From Chryseobacterium indologenes (GTDB taxonomy: Bacteria > Bacteroidota > Bacteroidia > Flavobacteriales > Weeksellaceae), in contig LAZY01000066.1 of the NCBI GenBank assembly GCA_001013295.1, positions 1 to 64,000 of the forward strand: a stretch of 64,000 nucleotides of DNA. Reading direction: 5' to 3'. This document shows positions 7,863 through 17,136 of the stretch, one piece after another (within the stretch, counting starts at the first letter, position 1; the number at the start of each line of letters is the position of its first letter). The notes beneath the pieces are model-generated. The model was not told the DNA's origin. It was given only the letters and a program-made list of their open reading frames with translations, and did not search any database. The translations under genes were made by a program, and so were the position numbers.

Positions 7863-8571
7863 ATTTTGGCAAAAGATCACAGAACCAGAAAATATACTCC
7901 CCATCTTCTTCTCCAACCTCAGTTTTCGGCTTAGGATAGGTTTTCTTTACCGTTTCTCCAATATCAAAACGAACCGGATTTTTAAAAATAGGGCCATCAA
8001 AAGTAAATGTATGGAACTCACCATTTTCTCCACACGGATCTACATGATCAGGAAGATCGTCAAGAAACTGTTGATTGATGATCCTTCCGGCAAAACTTTT
8101 GTCAAGATAAGTTCCGTTGACACAGGTTACGATGGTTTTGAACCCAAGATCTAAAAACTCTTGGATGAGGTCAGAAGTATTTTTCTTCCAAAGAGGAAAT
8201 ACAGCCTTCATGCCTATTGTATTCAATTGTTCTTCTCTGTATTGACGAAGATCTTCAAGAAAAATATCCCCAAAAATGGAATGGGTAATTCCTTGTGCCT
8301 GAATATCTGTCATTGTTTTATTCATAATAGCCTGATATTCCTCCATAGAAGGTGCTTTGGGAAGTTCCATCTTTACCAGAGGAATACCAAGTGCTGAGGC
8401 TTGCTGCTCCAGAAGAGATACATGTACACCATGCATTGAAATTCTCTGGAATTCCTGGTTGATACTCGTAAGTAGTGTTGAGACTTCATACAGGTCTTCC
8501 TGAAGTATTTTGTAAAGAGCAAGAGAAGAATCTTTTCCGCTGCTCCAGTTGAATAAGGCTTTTGGTTTCAT
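7861..8571 (-). CDS. Dph6-related ATP pyrophosphatase (PP-loop enzyme)
   Basis: This 236-residue protein is of the N-type ATP pyrophosphatase family. It opens with the PP-loop FNWSSGKDSSLALY at about residues 7-20 and has the later family motifs GEDG-like CGENGEFHTFTFDGP. In eukaryotes and archaea Dph6 amidates diphthine on EF2; bacteria lack diphthamide, so the bacterial enzymes use some other carboxyl or amide substrate. The name diphthine-ammonia ligase should therefore not be taken literally. The start codon lies only four bases from a TATGTTTG -7 box (8576-8583), suggesting a leaderless transcript. Icm F lies upstream on the same strand behind its own terminator. Confidence 0.88.
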   Translation of the reverse strand: MKPKALFNWSSGKDSSLALYKILQEDLYEVSTLLTSINQEFQRISMHGVHVSLLEQQASALGIPLVKMELPKAPSMEEYQAIMNKTMTDIQAQGITHSIFGDIFLEDLRQYREEQLNTIGMKAVFPLWKKNTSDLIQEFLDLGFKTIVTCVNGTYLDKSFAGRIINQQFLDDLPDHVDPCGENGEFHTFTFDGPIFKNPVRFDIGETVKKTYPKPKTEVGEEDGEYIFWFCDLLPK

Positions 8572-8575
8572 TTGG

Positions 8576-8583
8576 CAAACATA
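8576..8583 (-). promoter_or_regulatory. -7 box (TATGTTTG) before the Dph6-like gene
   Basis: A perfect TAnnTTTG on the minus strand lies four bases before the ATG. A TTG occurs 21 bases upstream of it, inside the icmF terminator stem. If real, the mRNA has essentially no leader. Confidence 0.45.
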
Positions 8584-8597
8584 AATATTTTAAACAA

Positions 8598-8626
8598 AAA
8601 ACCTCAAAGAACTTCTTTGAGGTTTT
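8598..8626 (-). terminator. Terminator of icmF
   Basis: AAAACCTCAAAGAA (8598-8611) and TTCTTTGAGGTTTT (8613-8626) are exact complements. On the minus strand, downstream of the icmF stop, the hairpin is followed by a T run. Confidence 0.8.
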
Positions 8627-8673
8627 GATCTATAATTTTATACTTTACAGTAAAAATGTTGTTAGCTCAGGGC

Positions 8674-11600
8674 TTACATATTCCTTCTATACTTCCCACC
8701 CACTTCAAACAGAGCATTGGTGATTTGTCCTAAAGAACAGTATTTCACAGCGTCCATCATCACTTCGAATAAGTTTTGCTGGTTGATGGCAGCGTGCTGT
8801 AGTGTGCGTAGTGCTTCTTCAGACTTGTCTTCGTTCGCTTTCTGGAAGTTGTGAAGCGATTCAATCTGTGCCTGTTTTTCTTCTTCAGTAGAACGGATTA
8901 CTTCACCAGGAAGTACGGTCGGTGAACCGTCTTTTCCAAGGAAAGTATTCACCCCAATGATTGGATATTCTCCTGTGTGCTTCAACCATTCGTAATGCAT
9001 AGATTCTTCCTGAATCTTAGAACGCTGGTACATGGTTTCCATAGCTCCAAGAACACCTCCTCTTTCAGTGATTCTGTCGAATTCAGCGTATACAGCTTCT
9101 TCTACAAGATCCGTTAATTCTTCAATGATGAATGATCCCTGAAGCGGGTTCTCATTTTTAGCTAATCCTAATTCTTTATTGATGATCAGCTGGATAGCCA
9201 TTGCTCTTCTTACAGATTGCTCAGTTGGCGTAGTAATCGCTTCGTCATAAGCATTCGTGTGCAATGAATTACAGTTGTCATAGATCGCATAAAGTGCCTG
9301 AAGCGTAGTTCTGATGTCGTTGAAATCAATTTCCTGAGCGTGAAGAGAACGTCCCGAAGTCTGGATATGGTATTTCAACATCTGGCTTCTTTCATCGGCT
9401 CCATATTTTAGTTTCATGGCTTTTGCCCAGATTCTTCTTGCTACACGTCCGATTACTGAATACTCAGGGTCGATACCATTGGAGAAGAAGAAAGATAAGT
9501 TCGGAGCAAAATCATTGATGTCCATTCCTCTTGATAAATAATATTCCACATACGTGAAACCGTTAGCCAGAGTAAATGCCAGCTGAGATACTGGATTGGC
9601 TCCTGCTTCAGCAATATGGTATCCGGAAATAGAAACAGAGTAGAAGTTTCTTACTTTTTCTCTGATGAAATATTCCTGAACGTCACCCATTAATCGTAAA
9701 GCGAATTCTGTAGAGAAAATACAGGTATTCTGTGCCTGATCTTCTTTTAAAATATCTGCCTGAACAGTACCACGAACAGTAGCAATGGTTTTAGCTTTGA
9801 TTTCAGCATATACCTCTGCAGGGATAATTTCATCTCCTGTCAATCCTAAAAGCTGTAGTCCCAAACCATTGTTGGATGGAGGAAGTTCACCGTTATATTT
9901 AGGTCTTTCTAAACCTTTATCGTCAAATTTTTCTTTAAGTTTTGCTTCTATTTTTGCTTCTAAACCGTTTTCTTTAATGTATTTCTCAACATTCTGATCG
10001 ATGGCAGCATTCATGAAGAAAGCCAATAGCATCGGTGCAGGGCCGTTGATGGTCATGGAAACGGAAGTCAATGCATTAACCAGATCAAATCCGGAATACA
10101 GTTTTTTAGCATCATCCAAAGTTGCGATAGATACTCCGGCATTACCAATCTTACCATAGATGTCTGGTGGCAGGGCTGGATCCTGTCCGTAAAGTGTTAC
10201 CGAGTCAAATGCTGTGGATAAACGTTTTGCAGGCATTTCTGCAGAAACATAATGGAATCTTCTGTTGGTTCTTTCAGGACCTCCTTCTCCTGCAAACATC
10301 CTTGTAGGATCTTCACCTGTTCTTTTGAAAGGATAGATTCCTGCAGTGTAAGGGAAGCTTCCCGGAAGATTTTCCTGGCCTTTCCATTTGATGAGATCAC
10401 CCCAGTCATTGTATTTTGGTAATGCAATTTTTGGGATTCTCAAATGAGATAATGATTCTGTTGAGGTTTCTACCTTGATTTCTTTTCCTCTTACATAATA
10501 AGAGTAAAACTCTGCGTGGAAAGCTTTTTTAGTATCATCCCAGGTCTTCAGGAAATCGATGTTTTCCTGCTGAAGTTCTTTTTCAGCTTTTTGGTATTCT
10601 GTATCTAAAGTTTCGTTGGAAATAATATTCTTTACCCCTTCAATATGATACATTGTTCTGGCCAGTTCTGCCTGCTTTTCAATATTAGCATCATATTGCT
10701 TGTTGTTTTCAACAATTTCAGACAGGTAGCGTACTCTTTTCGGAGGGATAATGGTTACCTCTTCTGTAACTTCTTGTTCTACAAAAGTTTTTAGATTTAG
10801 ATCCGAGAATTTATCGTTAACTTTTGAAACCAGTCTGTTGTATAATTCGGTTGTTCCATGATCATTGAACTGAGATGCTTTTGTTGCATACACCGGCATA
10901 TCATCTAATGGGCTTTCCCATAGTAAATGGTTTCTCTGGAACTGTTTTCTTACCGCCTGAAGGGCATCAAGCGCTCCACGTTTGTCTGATTTGTTTAATG
11001 CTACCAGGTCGGCATAATCCAACATATCAATTTTTTCCAACTGGGTAGAAGCTCCATATTCAGGAGTCATCACGTACATTGATACGTCAGCAAAGTCAGA
11101 AACCTCTGAACCGGATTGTCCGATCCCCGATGTCTCAAGAATGATCACGTCCGGATGTGCCAGTTTCAAAACGTTTAATGCAGAATGAATGAACGGAGAA
11201 ACAGAAACATTGTTCTCTCTGGTGGCCATAGAACGCATATAAACTCTAGGGTCATTGATTGCATTCATGCGGATTCTGTCTCCCAACAGGGCTCCTCCCG
11301 TTTTCTTCTTGGATGGATCAATAGAAATTATAGCGATTTTTTTATCGGTGTTGGAACGTAAAAAGCGTCTTACCAATTCATCTGTCAATGAAGATTTTCC
11401 TGCTCCACCGGTTCCTGTAATCCCAATGATCGGAATACGTAGATCTTTTGCTTTTTCATCAATTGCTTTTACCAACTCAGGTTTTTCTTCCGAAAAGTTT
11501 TCAACAGCAGAGATGATTTTAGCAATACTTGTAGCATTTTCAAAGCTGATTGTTTCCAAATCTTCTGCCGTTACCTCTTTTCCTGTAGCGAAATCTGAAC

Positions 11601-12021
11601 GGTGTACAAGATCATCAATCATTCCCTGAAGTCCAAGTTCACGGCCGTCATCCGGAGAATAGATCCTGTCGATGCCGTAAGACATCAGATCTTTGATTTC
11701 TTCCGGAAGGATTACACCGCCACCGCCGCCAAAAATTTTGATTTGTGGAGAGTTTTTCTCTCTCAATAGATCATAGATATATTTGAAATATTCATTGTGA
11801 CCTCCCTGGTAAGATGTGAGTGCAATAGCATTGGCATCTTCCTGGATGGCTGTGTTCACAACTTCTTCAGCAGATTTATCATGTCCTAAGTGAATAACTT
11901 CGCATCCTGTGCCCTGAATGACACGACGCATAATATTGATCGCAGCATCATGCCCGTCAAATAACGAGGCAGCTGTTACGATTCTTACCTTATTGGTTGG
12001 AGTATATTTTTGGGTTTCCAT
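8674..12021 (-). CDS. icmF: Fused isobutyryl-CoA mutase IcmF
   Basis: This 1115-residue adenosylcobalamin enzyme carries its own chaperone. Domains in order: cobalamin-binding domain at about 10-140 with the cobalt-ligand histidine H24 in LFDGHDAA; a MeaB-type GTPase at about 190-410 with P-loop GTGGAGKSS (203-211) and NKSD; a linker; and the acyl-CoA mutase barrel at about 540-1095. IcmF interconverts isobutyryl-CoA and n-butyryl-CoA, and the GTPase part guards cofactor loading. Domain order and length fit IcmF rather than methylmalonyl-CoA mutase, whose B12 domain is C-terminal. A -7 box at 12049-12056 supports the ATG. It is a single-gene unit; no other B12 gene lies nearby. Confidence 0.93.
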   Translation of the reverse strand: METQKYTPTNKVRIVTAASLFDGHDAAINIMRRVIQGTGCEVIHLGHDKSAEEVVNTAIQEDANAIALTSYQGGHNEYFKYIYDLLREKNSPQIKIFGGGGGVILPEEIKDLMSYGIDRIYSPDDGRELGLQGMIDDLVHRSDFATGKEVTAEDLETISFENATSIAKIISAVENFSEEKPELVKAIDEKAKDLRIPIIGITGTGGAGKSSLTDELVRRFLRSNTDKKIAIISIDPSKKKTGGALLGDRIRMNAINDPRVYMRSMATRENNVSVSPFIHSALNVLKLAHPDVIILETSGIGQSGSEVSDFADVSMYVMTPEYGASTQLEKIDMLDYADLVALNKSDKRGALDALQAVRKQFQRNHLLWESPLDDMPVYATKASQFNDHGTTELYNRLVSKVNDKFSDLNLKTFVEQEVTEEVTIIPPKRVRYLSEIVENNKQYDANIEKQAELARTMYHIEGVKNIISNETLDTEYQKAEKELQQENIDFLKTWDDTKKAFHAEFYSYYVRGKEIKVETSTESLSHLRIPKIALPKYNDWGDLIKWKGQENLPGSFPYTAGIYPFKRTGEDPTRMFAGEGGPERTNRRFHYVSAEMPAKRLSTAFDSVTLYGQDPALPPDIYGKIGNAGVSIATLDDAKKLYSGFDLVNALTSVSMTINGPAPMLLAFFMNAAIDQNVEKYIKENGLEAKIEAKLKEKFDDKGLERPKYNGELPPSNNGLGLQLLGLTGDEIIPAEVYAEIKAKTIATVRGTVQADILKEDQAQNTCIFSTEFALRLMGDVQEYFIREKVRNFYSVSISGYHIAEAGANPVSQLAFTLANGFTYVEYYLSRGMDINDFAPNLSFFFSNGIDPEYSVIGRVARRIWAKAMKLKYGADERSQMLKYHIQTSGRSLHAQEIDFNDIRTTLQALYAIYDNCNSLHTNAYDEAITTPTEQSVRRAMAIQLIINKELGLAKNENPLQGSFIIEELTDLVEEAVYAEFDRITERGGVLGAMETMYQRSKIQEESMHYEWLKHTGEYPIIGVNTFLGKDGSPTVLPGEVIRSTEEEKQAQIESLHNFQKANEDKSEEALRTLQHAAINQQNLFEVMMDAVKYCSLGQITNALFEVGGKYRRNM

Positions 12022-12048
12022 AAAAATTCTAGAAAGTTTCTAAGTTTT

Positions 12049-12056
12049 CAAATATA
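12049..12056 (-). promoter_or_regulatory. -7 box (TATATTTG) of icmF
   Basis: A perfect TAnnTTTG on the minus strand, 27 bases before the icmF ATG. No good -33 TTG. Confidence 0.5.
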
Positions 12057-12251
12057 ATAATAAAAAAAGAACCTTGTGTTTGATTTTATATATCTGTATT
12101 TCAAATATTTGAAATAGGTTATTTAATAAATAGTCTCCTTTTTTTGTTTGAGAATTTCAAAGTCATACGGTTCGGTAGTTACAGAATTAAAAAGACTTGC
12201 AGGATTTTGTTTGCGAATGAGTATATCCACGGTTACTCAAATTAAAATCTT

Positions 12252-12259
12252 TACTTTTG
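12252..12259 (+). promoter_or_regulatory. -7 box (TACTTTTG) of the small membrane protein gene
   Basis: TACTTTTG lies 17 bases before the ATG at 12277. It decides the start: the open frame extends upstream to 12148 but that region would lie before the promoter. Confidence 0.5.
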
Positions 12260-12276
12260 CACCATATTTTACAGAC

Positions 12277-12609
12277 ATGCAAAAAGCCTTACTATATTTC
12301 GTATTGGGAACCGTAGTCAGTTTCCTTATCAATTATTTCTTTTTAAGCTCGGAGAATGTAGGGTTGGAACTCTATTATGCTGTTGCCTTTGGGGCTGCCT
12401 GGGGGATTGCGTATTATCTGGATACTCCGGATTTTACATTGCCTAAGAAATTGGGACTGTCTTTTGTAGTCATGGGAATTCTGGTTCTGGTGGGAACTTT
12501 AATTTTTAAACTTGAGCTGGCTATTCCTTCTATCCTGAAGTTTTCAATGGTCTTTGTGGCTTATTATGTAATTGCAAGTTTTAGGGCAACGAAGTCATTA
12601 AGGAAATAA
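12277..12609 (+). CDS. Small hydrophobic membrane protein
   Basis: I do not recognise this 110-residue protein. From the ATG at 12277 it is almost entirely membrane: four segments around residues 3-22, 27-46, 57-77 and 85-101, joined by short charged loops. The earlier in-frame start at 12148 adds 43 polar residues that lie upstream of the -7 box, so I reject it. It is a single gene with its own promoter and a terminator behind it. Function unknown. Confidence 0.72.
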   Translation: MQKALLYFVLGTVVSFLINYFFLSSENVGLELYYAVAFGAAWGIAYYLDTPDFTLPKKLGLSFVVMGILVLVGTLIFKLELAIPSILKFSMVFVAYYVIASFRATKSLRK

Positions 12610-12610
12610 A

Positions 12611-12644
12611 AAAATAGGCTGTCATTTTTGACAGCCTTATTTAT
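12611..12644. terminator. Bidirectional hairpin terminator
   Basis: AGGCTGTCA (12616-12624) pairs with TGACAGCCT (12629-12637), with A and T runs either side, between two convergent membrane-protein genes. Confidence 0.75.
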
Positions 12645-12648
12645 TATA

Positions 12649-13752
12649 CTAGTGAATCATCAGGAAGCTTACCAGGGCAAGGCCGACAACCAGGAACATA
12701 AATGCAATAAAATTGAGGGTAAATAATATGCCTCCAATAAAGAGGCTCACAATTCCATGAGAACGGTAAACACGTCGGTGGGCAATAAAGAAATAAGCGA
12801 TACTGTATATGGATAGTGTTATTATTGCCAAATATAACAGAAAGTTAATCGGCTTTACACCTATCATACCTATCAGTTTGCCCAATAAGAAAATAAATAA
12901 GATGGTCAGTAAAAGGAACGAAAAATAATGCAGTGTGAAAATTCCATGATCAAAATACCACCATTTTTTCTTACTGTGGAAAATCCATAAAAAGAAAGCA
13001 AAGAGAGGAAGATAAATGAATAGAGCTTTTGGTAGATTATGGAATGACTTCTCTACCATATTTTTGATAATTTCCTCTTTTGTTACTCCATTTTCTTTGA
13101 GTTCGAAAAATTTATGGGCAACAGGAGTCTCAATAAAACCGAAAAACGAAGGATTTTTAGCCATTGCGGAATCATAAGATTTTCTTGTTTTATGGTTTTT
13201 ATAGCTTGACTCGTTATCTATTTTTTTATTCAACTCCAAAGCGTTTGCTAAGTCATCTACCTGAGCAGAATCGGGTAGAAGATTAAGGCTTTTAATCGTT
13301 AAGGAATCTTCTTTAGTCAGTACTTTCTTGGCTTTTATACTGTCCAGTATGTGCTGTGTTTCCGGAGATCTCATTTTTTTTAGAAGCTCCCTTTTGCTGG
13401 CTTTTACTTCTTCTCTTGAACCGAAGTTAAGAATGTTCATCGGGAAAAGTGCAAACATAAAGAAGGTGATAAAACTGACGAAAATATAAAGTTTTACAGG
13501 AGGTACAAATATCTGTCTCTTTCCTTGAAGGTAGACATTGGTAAGTTTACCGGGTTTAAACAGAAGATTTTTTACGGTTCCCCAAAATTGTCCGTCATAA
13601 TGGGTAAAGTCTTCCACGAAGTGGGTAAACAGAAAATAGAAGGGTTGGCGCCTTTCGATATTTTCCTGACCGCAGTGGGGGCAGAATCTTTCTTCTACTT
13701 GATGCCCGCAGTTCAGGCAGGTCTTGTCTTCTCGGATTTTTCCGTGACTCAT
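12649..13752 (-). CDS. DUF3667-type membrane protein with N-terminal zinc ribbon
   Basis: This 367-residue protein opens with two CxxC knuckles (TCLNCGHQ and FCPHCGQEN) forming a zinc ribbon, then an amphipathic region FTHFVEDFTHYDGQFWGTVKNLL and the first membrane helix at about residues 85-105. A long charged stretch (about 115-240) is followed by four further helices to the C-terminus. This plan matches the DUF3667 family common in Bacteroidota; no function is established. I use the ATG at 13752 because a -7 box at 13770-13777 lies between it and the longer reading (13845). Confidence 0.82.
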   Translation of the reverse strand: MSHGKIREDKTCLNCGHQVEERFCPHCGQENIERRQPFYFLFTHFVEDFTHYDGQFWGTVKNLLFKPGKLTNVYLQGKRQIFVPPVKLYIFVSFITFFMFALFPMNILNFGSREEVKASKRELLKKMRSPETQHILDSIKAKKVLTKEDSLTIKSLNLLPDSAQVDDLANALELNKKIDNESSYKNHKTRKSYDSAMAKNPSFFGFIETPVAHKFFELKENGVTKEEIIKNMVEKSFHNLPKALFIYLPLFAFFLWIFHSKKKWWYFDHGIFTLHYFSFLLLTILFIFLLGKLIGMIGVKPINFLLYLAIITLSIYSIAYFFIAHRRVYRSHGIVSLFIGGILFTLNFIAFMFLVVGLALVSFLMIH

Positions 13753-13769
13753 GGGTAAAACGTTTGCGA

Positions 13770-13777
13770 CAAAGATA
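13770..13777 (-). promoter_or_regulatory. -7 box (TATCTTTG) of the DUF3667 gene
   Basis: A perfect TAnnTTTG on the minus strand, 17 bases before the ATG at 13752, which decides that start. The 346-base gap 13753-14098 otherwise holds only the rplM promoter. Confidence 0.55.
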
Positions 13778-14023
13778 ATTATTTCGGGAATTAAATAATA
13801 CGGTCGGCAGGATTTTGAGGGAATCTTTAAAGAAAAGTTAATCAAAGAAAGAGTTGAGGGAACAAACTCTTTACTTTTATCATTTGTGTTTTTAGAATCT
13901 TCCGAAGGTTTTTTTCATCGCCACAACAATTTACAAGATTTATGCCAAAGGTATAAAAAGTGTTAAAATCTATTGTTAGAGGGCTGATTACCCGATATTC
14001 TATAGATTAAATAAAATATGTTT

Positions 14024-14052
14024 TTGGGTTACAAAAATAATTTGTACCTTTG
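14024..14052 (+). promoter_or_regulatory. Promoter of rplM-rpsI: TTG-N18-TACCTTTG
   Basis: This is one of the most complete promoters in the window: TTG at 14024-14026, an 18-base spacer, then TACCTTTG at 14045-14052. It lies about 46 bases before the rplM GTG. Confidence 0.75.
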
Positions 14053-14098
14053 CACACCCTTTTAGGGGTAAATTATGTTTAATCTTTAACTAAAACGT

Positions 14099-14554
14099 GT
14101 GAATACATTAAGTTACAAAACTGTTTCAGCGAACAAAGCTACTGCTAATAAAGAATGGGTTGTGGTAGACGCTGAAGGACAGCCGTTAGGAAGACTAGCT
14201 TCAACGGTTGCAAAGATTTTGAGAGGTAAGCACAAAACGAACTTTACACCTCACGTAGATTGTGGTGATAACGTAATCGTTTTGAATGCTGGGAAAATTA
14301 CGCTTTCCGGAAACAAGTGGGCTGATAAGACTTATATCTGGCATACAGGATACCCTGGTGGACAGAAGTCTATGACTGCGGCTGAACTTCAAAAGAAAGA
14401 TTCTTTAAAGGTATTAGAGAAGTCTGTAAAAGGGATGTTACCTAAAAACAGATTAGGAGCTGCTATCCTTAAGAACCTTTATTTATATGAAGGAACTGAG
14501 CACAAACATGAAGCTCAACAGCCTAAAACAATTAATGTTAACGAATTTAAATAA
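14099..14554 (+). CDS. rplM: Large ribosomal subunit protein uL13
   Basis: L13 is an early-assembling protein of the 50S subunit that binds 23S rRNA. The 151-residue product has the family hallmarks WVVVDAEGQPLGRLAST near the N-terminus, LRGKHKTNFTPHVDCGD, and GMLPKNRLG near the C-terminus. The start is GTG, with no in-frame ATG close by. It heads the usual rplM-rpsI pair, with six bases between the genes, and is driven by the promoter at 14024-14052. A few extra residues at the N-terminus relative to E. coli are typical of the phylum. Confidence 0.98.
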   Translation: MNTLSYKTVSANKATANKEWVVVDAEGQPLGRLASTVAKILRGKHKTNFTPHVDCGDNVIVLNAGKITLSGNKWADKTYIWHTGYPGGQKSMTAAELQKKDSLKVLEKSVKGMLPKNRLGAAILKNLYLYEGTEHKHEAQQPKTINVNEFK

Positions 14555-14560
14555 TTAATT

Positions 14561-14947
14561 ATGTCTATAGTTCACAAAATCGGAAGAAGAAAAACTTCTG
14601 TAGCTAGAGTTTATGTAAAACCAGGTTCTGGTGTTATTACAGTAAACGGTAAAGATGCTAAAGAATATTTCTCTACAGACGTGATGGTTTACAAATTAAA
14701 CCAACCGTTCATCCTTTCTGAGACTGTTGGTCAGTACGACGTTACCGTAAACGTATTCGGTGGTGGAAATACAGGTCAGGCAGAAGCTATCAGATTAGGT
14801 ATTTCAAGAGCTTTATGCGAAATCAACGCTGAGTTCAGATTAGCATTAAAGCCTGCTGGTTTACTTACAAGAGACGCAAGAATGGTGGAAAGAAAGAAGC
14901 CAGGTCAGAAAAAAGCAAGAAAGAGATTCCAATTCTCAAAACGTTAA
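14561..14947 (+). CDS. rpsI: Small ribosomal subunit protein uS9
   Basis: S9 sits in the head of the 30S subunit, and its C-terminal tail reaches the P-site tRNA. The 128-residue product shows [16 protein letters not shown] at the start, the [19 protein letters not shown] core, and the basic tail [17 protein letters not shown] ending in the conserved Ser-Lys-Arg. It follows rplM by six bases and is cotranscribed with it. Confidence 0.98.
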   Translation: MSIVHKIGRRKTSVARVYVKPGSGVITVNGKDAKEYFSTDVMVYKLNQPFILSETVGQYDVTVNVFGGGNTGQAEAIRLGISRALCEINAEFRLALKPAGLLTRDARMVERKKPGQKKARKRFQFSKR

Positions 14948-14957
14948 GAATTGCGAT

Positions 14958-15053
14958 AAGCTTAAAGCAATATGCAATAAGCTTTTTGAAAAACTTATTA
15001 AAATTTTTAATTCGCTTCAAAGCCTATGGCTTACTGCCTGAAGCTTAAAGCAA
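14958..15053. repeat. Direct repeat of 13 bases in the rpsI-rpsB gap
   Basis: AAGCTTAAAGCAA occurs at 14958-14970 and again at 15041-15053, with other partial copies such as AATAAGCTT between them. This AT-rich repetitive spacer looks like decayed intergenic repeat sequence. I see no gene or clear promoter in it. Confidence 0.5.
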
Positions 15054-15150
15054 AAATTGCCCGTTACGTTTAGCATCCAAACGCTTCTCCCATCTAAAGA
15101 AGTTGTTGATTGTTTAAAAGACGGAAAGTAAACTAACAAAAACAGAAAAC

Positions 15151-15912
15151 ATGGCAAAAGCAAATGTAAAAGACCTTTTAGAGGCTGGCGTACACTTCGG
15201 TCACATGACTAGAAAGTGGAACCCAAATATGGCTCCATACATTTTTATGGAGAAAAACGGTATTCACATTGTAGACTTACATAAAACAGCAGTTAAATTG
15301 GATGAAGCTTGCAACGCTTTAGAAAAATTAACTTCTGCAGGTAAAAAAGTTCTTTTCGTAGCGACTAAGAAGCAAGCGAAAGAAGTGGTTGCAAAACACG
15401 CTTCTGAACTTAATATGCCTTATATTACAGAAAGATGGCCTGGAGGTATGTTAACGAACTTCGTTACTATCAGAAAGGCGGTAAAGAAGATGAACTCTAT
15501 CGACAAAATGAAAAAAGACGGTACGTTCGAAACTTTATCTAAAAAAGAAAGATTACAAGTTGACAGACAGAGAGCTAACCTAGAGAAGAACTTAGGTTCT
15601 ATCGCTGACATGGTGAGACTTCCTTCTGCTGTATTTGTAGTTGACATCTTAAGAGAGCACATCGCGGTAACTGAAGCTAAGAAACTTGGTATTCCAGTTT
15701 TCGGTATCGTTGATACAAACTCTGACCCTAGAAAAGTTGACTTCGTTATCCCAGGAAACGATGATGCTTCTAAGTCTATTGATATGATCCTTAGCGTAGT
15801 TTCTGAGTCTATCAAAGAAGGTCAGTCTCAAAGAAAAGCTGATAAAGAAAAATCTAAAGAAGAAGGAGAAAAAGTATCTGCTGATACAGATGCTGATTTC
15901 GATGCAGAATAA
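15151..15912 (+). CDS. rpsB: Small ribosomal subunit protein uS2
   Basis: S2 binds the 30S body near the decoding-region mRNA exit and is among the last proteins added. The 253-residue product has the classic opening LLEAGVHFGHMTRKWNPNMAPYI, the RWPGGMLTNF segment, and VDTNSDPRKVDFVIPGNDDA; the C-terminal 25 residues are an acidic, lysine-rich tail typical of the phylum. It is followed directly by a strong terminator. The usual partner tsf is not next: it lies about 17 kb away on the opposite strand. Confidence 0.98.
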   Translation: MAKANVKDLLEAGVHFGHMTRKWNPNMAPYIFMEKNGIHIVDLHKTAVKLDEACNALEKLTSAGKKVLFVATKKQAKEVVAKHASELNMPYITERWPGGMLTNFVTIRKAVKKMNSIDKMKKDGTFETLSKKERLQVDRQRANLEKNLGSIADMVRLPSAVFVVDILREHIAVTEAKKLGIPVFGIVDTNSDPRKVDFVIPGNDDASKSIDMILSVVSESIKEGQSQRKADKEKSKEEGEKVSADTDADFDAE

Positions 15913-15938
15913 GTAAAGATTTACGCTTTATATATTAG

Positions 15939-15972
15939 AAAACCACTGAATAAAATTCAGTGGTTTTTTTTG
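15939..15972 (+). terminator. Terminator of rpsB
   Basis: ACCACTGAAT and ATTCAGTGGT form a strong stem with a short AAA loop and a long T run. It ends the ribosomal unit and separates rpsB from the minus-strand block. Confidence 0.85.
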
Positions 15973-15989
15973 TTTTTTATTTACAATTT

Positions 15990-16424
15990 TTATTGTGAAA
16001 GACTTATAGAATAAGACGTCGTTACAAATTTGGTAGACTGATAAGAAGAATTGCATACCATACCGGATAATCTGTAGTTCTGGTTTTTAGGAACCATGGT
16101 ATAGCCTATTTTTCCCGCCCCAATGGGGATTTTTTTAAAGAAATTGTTTCCACTTATGGTAAGGACCATGTTACAGGAGGATTTATTGCTTATAGAAATG
16201 GATGTCTTAGGATTGGATGGATCATCATTATTCAAAAGGTCGCTTAGAACTTCAGCCGTCTCAGGTTTATAGGTCTTTATCAGTTCTTCATATTCTCTTG
16301 CCGTATTAGCTGCACTACCAGAATTATTGGCAGGGTAGGGATTTCTTATCGGATAACCACCATAATTGACATTACAACTGGCAAAAATTAATGAAACCCC
16401 GGCAAAAACTAATAGCTTTTTCAT
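15990..16424 (-). CDS. Small lipoprotein of the island's exported-protein family (member A)
   Basis: This 144-residue lipoprotein has the signal LLVFAGVSLIFASC, with Cys16 as the lipid site. The C-terminal half (KSSCNMVLTISGNNFFKKIP, then MVCNSSYQSTK) matches the C-terminal domain of the proteins at 16427, 17910 and 33914: a Cys-Asn-Met strand, a G-N-x-Y/F turn and a second conserved Cys. It lacks the long N-terminal half of its relatives. I recall such proteins being grouped as DUF6759 in Chryseobacterium, but I am not certain. Two bases separate it from member B. Function unknown; surface or periplasmic location is inferred. Confidence 0.75.
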   Translation of the reverse strand: MKKLLVFAGVSLIFASCNVNYGGYPIRNPYPANNSGSAANTAREYEELIKTYKPETAEVLSDLLNNDDPSNPKTSISISNKSSCNMVLTISGNNFFKKIPIGAGKIGYTMVPKNQNYRLSGMVCNSSYQSTKFVTTSYSISLSQ

Positions 16425-16426
16425 AC

Positions 16427-17119
16427 CTATTTTATTTTTTTACTTTTCTTTTTTAGAACTTTTTTCTTTGCAACGTCTTCTTGAGTAGGCTTGCGCTCAG
16501 TTCCGGGTTGCTTAGGATTATCAATGGTCACAAAGATACTTTTTTTAATATCTTTCTGAGAAATGTATTTCATGTCGCAAACATTGCTGTTGATAGAATA
16601 AAGGCCTTTATTGAGCACAATAAAATTTTCTCCGTGAGCCGGAACAGCAAGGTTATAATAATCCTTTCCCTCAATCCTGAGAACAATGTTACAGTCCGAA
16701 TTATTTTTGAATAAAAGGATGGCCTCTTTACGGGTAATATCTTCATTGAACATTGCATTCAGGAGCTTTACCGTTTTTTCTTTATGTTCTGCAGAACTTT
16801 CTAAGAGGAGCCGTTTAAATTCTTCCGCCTCATTGGAATTGGGATTTCTCATAACGCTTTTAGGAATATCAGAAATCACGGGTCTAGCTTCCATAGGTTT
16901 GGCAGTACGGGCGCCCTTTGTCCATTCCGCATTTTTTAAAGCAATCAGCTTTGGCTTCAGTACACTTCTCTTCGGATCGTCAGGATGTGCATTCTTAAGA
17001 TATTCTTCAATCTCCTTTATATTTGTGCTTTTTAGGATGTCTTTACTGCCTTTTTGGGCATAGGTAAAGCCTGGGAGTAGGAAGGTGAAGAATAAAACCG
17101 TCAATAGATTTTTTTTCAT
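16427..17119 (-). CDS. Exported-protein family member B
   Basis: This 230-residue exported protein has signal residues 1-21 (FTFLLPGFTYAQ). The N-terminal half holds the family motif AHPDDPKRSVLKPKL; the middle holds EEFKRLLLESSAEHKEKTVKLLN; the C-terminal domain holds SDCNIVLRIEGKDYYNLAVP, HGENFIVLNKGLY and a second Cys in NVCDMKYISQK. It ends in a very basic tail (KKKVLKKKSKKIK). The ATG at 17119 is used; one codon upstream is a TTG. It sits between member A and trmB on the same strand, 17 bases after the trmB stop. Function unknown. Confidence 0.75.
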   Translation of the reverse strand: MKKNLLTVLFFTFLLPGFTYAQKGSKDILKSTNIKEIEEYLKNAHPDDPKRSVLKPKLIALKNAEWTKGARTAKPMEARPVISDIPKSVMRNPNSNEAEEFKRLLLESSAEHKEKTVKLLNAMFNEDITRKEAILLFKNNSDCNIVLRIEGKDYYNLAVPAHGENFIVLNKGLYSINSNVCDMKYISQKDIKKSIFVTIDNPKQPGTERKPTQEDVAKKKVLKKKSKKIK

Positions 17120-17136
17120 CAATATTATTTATATCA

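Noticed and set aside
15420-15815. Antisense frames inside rpsB and other ribosomal genes
   Set aside because: They are shadows of highly conserved genes on the other strand and have no promoter or family match.
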